Positions 61,903 to 64,000 of a DNA stretch of 64,000 bases are shown one piece after another. Position numbers and translations under genes: made by a program. Each line of letters opens with the position of its first letter. Within the stretch, counting starts at the first letter, position 1. The stretch is from Bergeyella zoohelcum ATCC 43767 (GTDB lineage: Bacteria > Bacteroidota > Bacteroidia > Flavobacteriales > Weeksellaceae): contig NZ_JH932293.1 of assembly GCF_000301075.1 (NCBI RefSeq), forward strand, positions 2,216,028-2,280,027, written 5' to 3'. The notes under the pieces are model-generated. The model was not told the DNA's origin. It worked only from the letters and a program-made list of their open reading frames with translations, and searched no databases.

Positions 61903-62930
61903 TTATAAAAGTAACTTTCCGTTATTATTAATTGTTTTCAAATATACTTGTTTTGGACTTAAAAAACCAAATCTTTTGCGTGGTCTTGTATTTAAAATTT
62001 CTTGTACCTCCTTTAATCGTTGTTCTGTAATTAGGCTAAAATCATAACCTTTTGGAAAATAATGCCTTAACAACTTATTATAATTCTCATTTGAGCCTCT
62101 TTCCCAGCTGTGGTACGGACGAGCAAAGTAATAATCAAAATTAAAACCTTCCGACAACTCCTTATGTTTAGAAAATTAACTCGTTGTTTTTAAAGAAAAT
62201 AGCGGTCTCGTTGAATCTTTGATTTCCTTCCCATTATCAGTGGCTAATATATATAGTTAATTGATTATCAGAGATTATTATTTCTATTTTTCAATCAAAG
62301 CTTCTTCCGAGGATTTTCCCTCTAATAACTCCAAAAAAGTATATCCAGTAGCTCGGTCGTTCATCGTTAAAATAGCTTTTTTGTGATTTTTACCTAATAC
62401 CAAATCGGCTTTCATAATTTCCTGTTCTACATCGTTTTTCTACAACCTCAAGGCGGTTCTTCAATACTTTTTCTTTCCGCAATAATCCCTCGTTTATCTT
62501 CTCTCCGTACGCCCTCTCTGAAGGAGAGGCAACCTCGTTTCCTATACCGTTTACCTTTGGTTTGCAAGTGTTTATAAAGTTCTCCTACCTTTCGCTTTTT
62601 TTCCAAAATGAACTAATAAATCCACTCATGAGAAACCGTTTCTTTGCCTTCTAATTTTAGTGTACATACAATCTGTTCAGGTGAATAATCTTTTGAAAGT
62701 AAGTGTATTACTTCTTTTTTAATGGATTCGGTAAAACGGATTTTTTTAGGTTTTTCTTTCTTCCGTTGTTCGTATTTTCGTTGAGCTAAAACAGCTTTAT
62801 AAACACCATTTCTGCCGTCTGAATTCCGCTTAATCTCTTCATTAATCGTCTTGCAATTTCAGCTCTTGATATTTTTTCTTGCAAATAAAACTTGAATTTC
62901 GTACTTTTGTTCCTGTGTTAAATAACTCAT
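61903..62930 (-). mobile_element. Decayed IS30-family transposase
   Basis: On the minus strand, from MSYLTQEQKYEIQVLFARK near 62930, successive fragments in shifting frames follow the IS30 order: RNSDGRNGVYKAVLAQRKYEQRKKEKPKKI, LLSKDYSPEQIVCTLKLEGKE, then YKHLQTKGKRYRKRG, IWY-LGKNHKKAILTMNDRATGYTF-like segments, and the intact tail YFARPYHSWERGSNENYNKLL...PKGYDFS...LNTRPRKRFGFLSPKQVY at 61903-62157. Several frameshifts and stops make it a pseudogene. I could not define its terminal inverted repeats. Confidence 0.88.
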
Positions 62931-62936
62931 ATTTAG

Positions 62937-63067
62937 ACACTTTTGTTCGAGAACAAATATGAGAGAAATTTTCATTTAACTCAAGGGAAATTTTAGCTTT
63001 CCTTTTCTATCTGTCCTCTTAAAAAAAGTTTCATTGGCATCACCTGCAATAAATATTCAATTAAAAA
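62937..63067. other. Boundary region between the IS30 remnant and the last gene
   Basis: No gene seen. A minus-strand open stretch (...LLQVMPMKLFLRGQIEKES) ends at ~62993; it looks like a fragment of another protein but is too short to name. Confidence 0.4.
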
Positions 63068-63841
63068 TTGAACAATAAAATTACCATATTTTTTTTGTTT
63101 TTAACTGTTTGCTTATCGGAAATATTGCAAGCACAATCTTTTATTACCGGAACTGTTTCATCTGATGATCATTACATTTCTAATGCACTAGTGTACAATA
63201 CAGTAAATAAAAAAAGAACCTATACTTCTTCCAAAGGAAAATTCGTAATTGAAGGGGAAATGAATGATGAATTAAGGTTTGTTAAAGAGGGGTATGAGAG
63301 ATACATCCTTAAAATAAAAAACAATTCCGATGTAGAAGTTAGGATGGTAAAAATACCAACTGAAATAGAGGAGATTAAAGTGAGAAAATTAACGGGCAAT
63401 TTGACAAAGGATGCTCAGAGAATGAAAATAGATAATTCAATAGAAAAGTTGAAAAATAATATAGGACTACCTAAGCCTAAAGAAAATTACAGAGAAAAAG
63501 TGCCTACGGTGGTAAATGATGTGATTTTACCTTTGTTTTCCTTAGCTCCCACTATTAAAATTCAAGAAATTTACTCTATAATATCTGGCGATAGCAGAAG
63601 GCAAAAAGCATTATTCAAATATGAAGATCTACAGAAAGATATAAAATGGATCAGACAAAGATTGGATAATGATTTTTTTATTCAAAATAATATACCTAAT
63701 GAGAGAATAAATGAGTTTTTAGAATTTGCCATTGTCCATAATCCCAATATTCAGAACGGTATAAAACAGAATAATGCAAACAATGTAAGTTTTGAACTCT
63801 TAGAATCTATAGATATTTTTACATCAAGAATTCAACATTAG
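63068..63841 (+). CDS. Secreted carboxypeptidase-regulatory-like domain protein
   Basis: 257 residues. Signal peptide NKITIFFLFLTVCLSEILQAQ, then a CarboxypepD_reg-like beta-sandwich at ~25-95 (ITGTVSSDDHYISNALVYN, YTSSKGKFVIEGEMNDELRFVKEGYE). A charged helical region ending SIDIFTSRIQH follows. The only start is TTG at 63068-63070; an in-frame stop lies six bases upstream. A former ATG may have been lost when the region next to the IS30 remnant changed. Function unknown; the domain commonly begins TonB-dependent transporters or stands alone on the cell surface. Confidence 0.75.
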   Translation: MNNKITIFFLFLTVCLSEILQAQSFITGTVSSDDHYISNALVYNTVNKKRTYTSSKGKFVIEGEMNDELRFVKEGYERYILKIKNNSDVEVRMVKIPTEIEEIKVRKLTGNLTKDAQRMKIDNSIEKLKNNIGLPKPKENYREKVPTVVNDVILPLFSLAPTIKIQEIYSIISGDSRRQKALFKYEDLQKDIKWIRQRLDNDFFIQNNIPNERINEFLEFAIVHNPNIQNGIKQNNANNVSFELLESIDIFTSRIQH

Positions 63842-64000
63842 AAACATAACAGAAAGATAATAACAAGTTATAGATCTAATAAATAGCATAATTGACAATA
63901 ATATCTTTTTTAGACAATATAACAAAAAATGGTGCTTAAAAACCTTGTAAAGCATTGTCTTTTATAGACTTATAAGAGTTATAATGAAAGTGGTTTCATT

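Overview
The window looks like chromosomal DNA of a low-GC Bacteroidota bacterium of class Flavobacteriia, most likely a Chryseobacterium/Riemerella/Bergeyella relative (Weeksellaceae). The evidence is promoters of the Bacteroidota type (TTTG, about 19-20 bases, TAnnTTTG), a SusC/SusD pair, type IX secretion C-terminal domains, HU-HIG and BT0820-like proteins, and a full set of housekeeping proteins in flavobacterial form. The genus is inferred from general protein character only.

Region by region. 1-600: the end of a SPOR-domain protein and tRNA-Glu. 0.9-15.3 kb: an all-minus block carrying six purine genes (guaA, purD, purH, purN, purE, purK), mixed with kdsB, an aminotransferase, a peroxidase and several secreted or surface proteins. 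15.4-24.5 kb: typA, a small lipoprotein with a type-IX-secreted S8 protease, folA, a lemA-TPM-TPM cluster, and a TPP riboswitch ahead of a TonB-dependent receptor (probable thiamine importer). 24.6-34 kb: a MutS2-like ATPase, enolase, a haem lipoprotein, rnhB, a CvfB-like protein, a potassium channel, a NIF3-like protein and a coiled-coil protein. 34.2-37.2 kb: a 607-residue surface protein whose long upstream region holds a (TG)26 microsatellite. 37.2-41.2 kb: purine nucleoside phosphorylase, lpxK, truA, rsmD and a DUF3822 protein.

41.3-49.8 kb is an accessory stretch of small unrelated minus-strand genes (methyltransferase, acetyltransferases, SDR, VOC, DUF4260, DUF4180, DUF4298, HU-like). 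It contains two gene wrecks, a partial gene duplication and a REP-associated tyrosine transposase (RAYT) whose own palindromes flank it and also lie in frame inside it. 49.8-55.5 kb: one good promoter, two tiny methionine-rich reading frames each followed by a strong terminator, then susC and susD, then a 41-bp minisatellite. 55.5-57.6 kb: tandem paralogous type IX cargo proteins. 57.9-61.8 kb: map, a HAD-type phosphatase, an acyl-ACP desaturase, an extended folB and gmk. 61.8-63 kb: decayed IS30 transposase and an ABC-exporter tail, followed by a carboxypeptidase-regulatory-domain protein.

The most interesting signals are the serial leader ORF/terminator array before susCD, the REP element read as protein inside its own transposase gene, the riboswitch-controlled TonB receptor, and several repeat systems (a dispersed 35-bp palindrome, the TG microsatellite, the 41-bp minisatellite).
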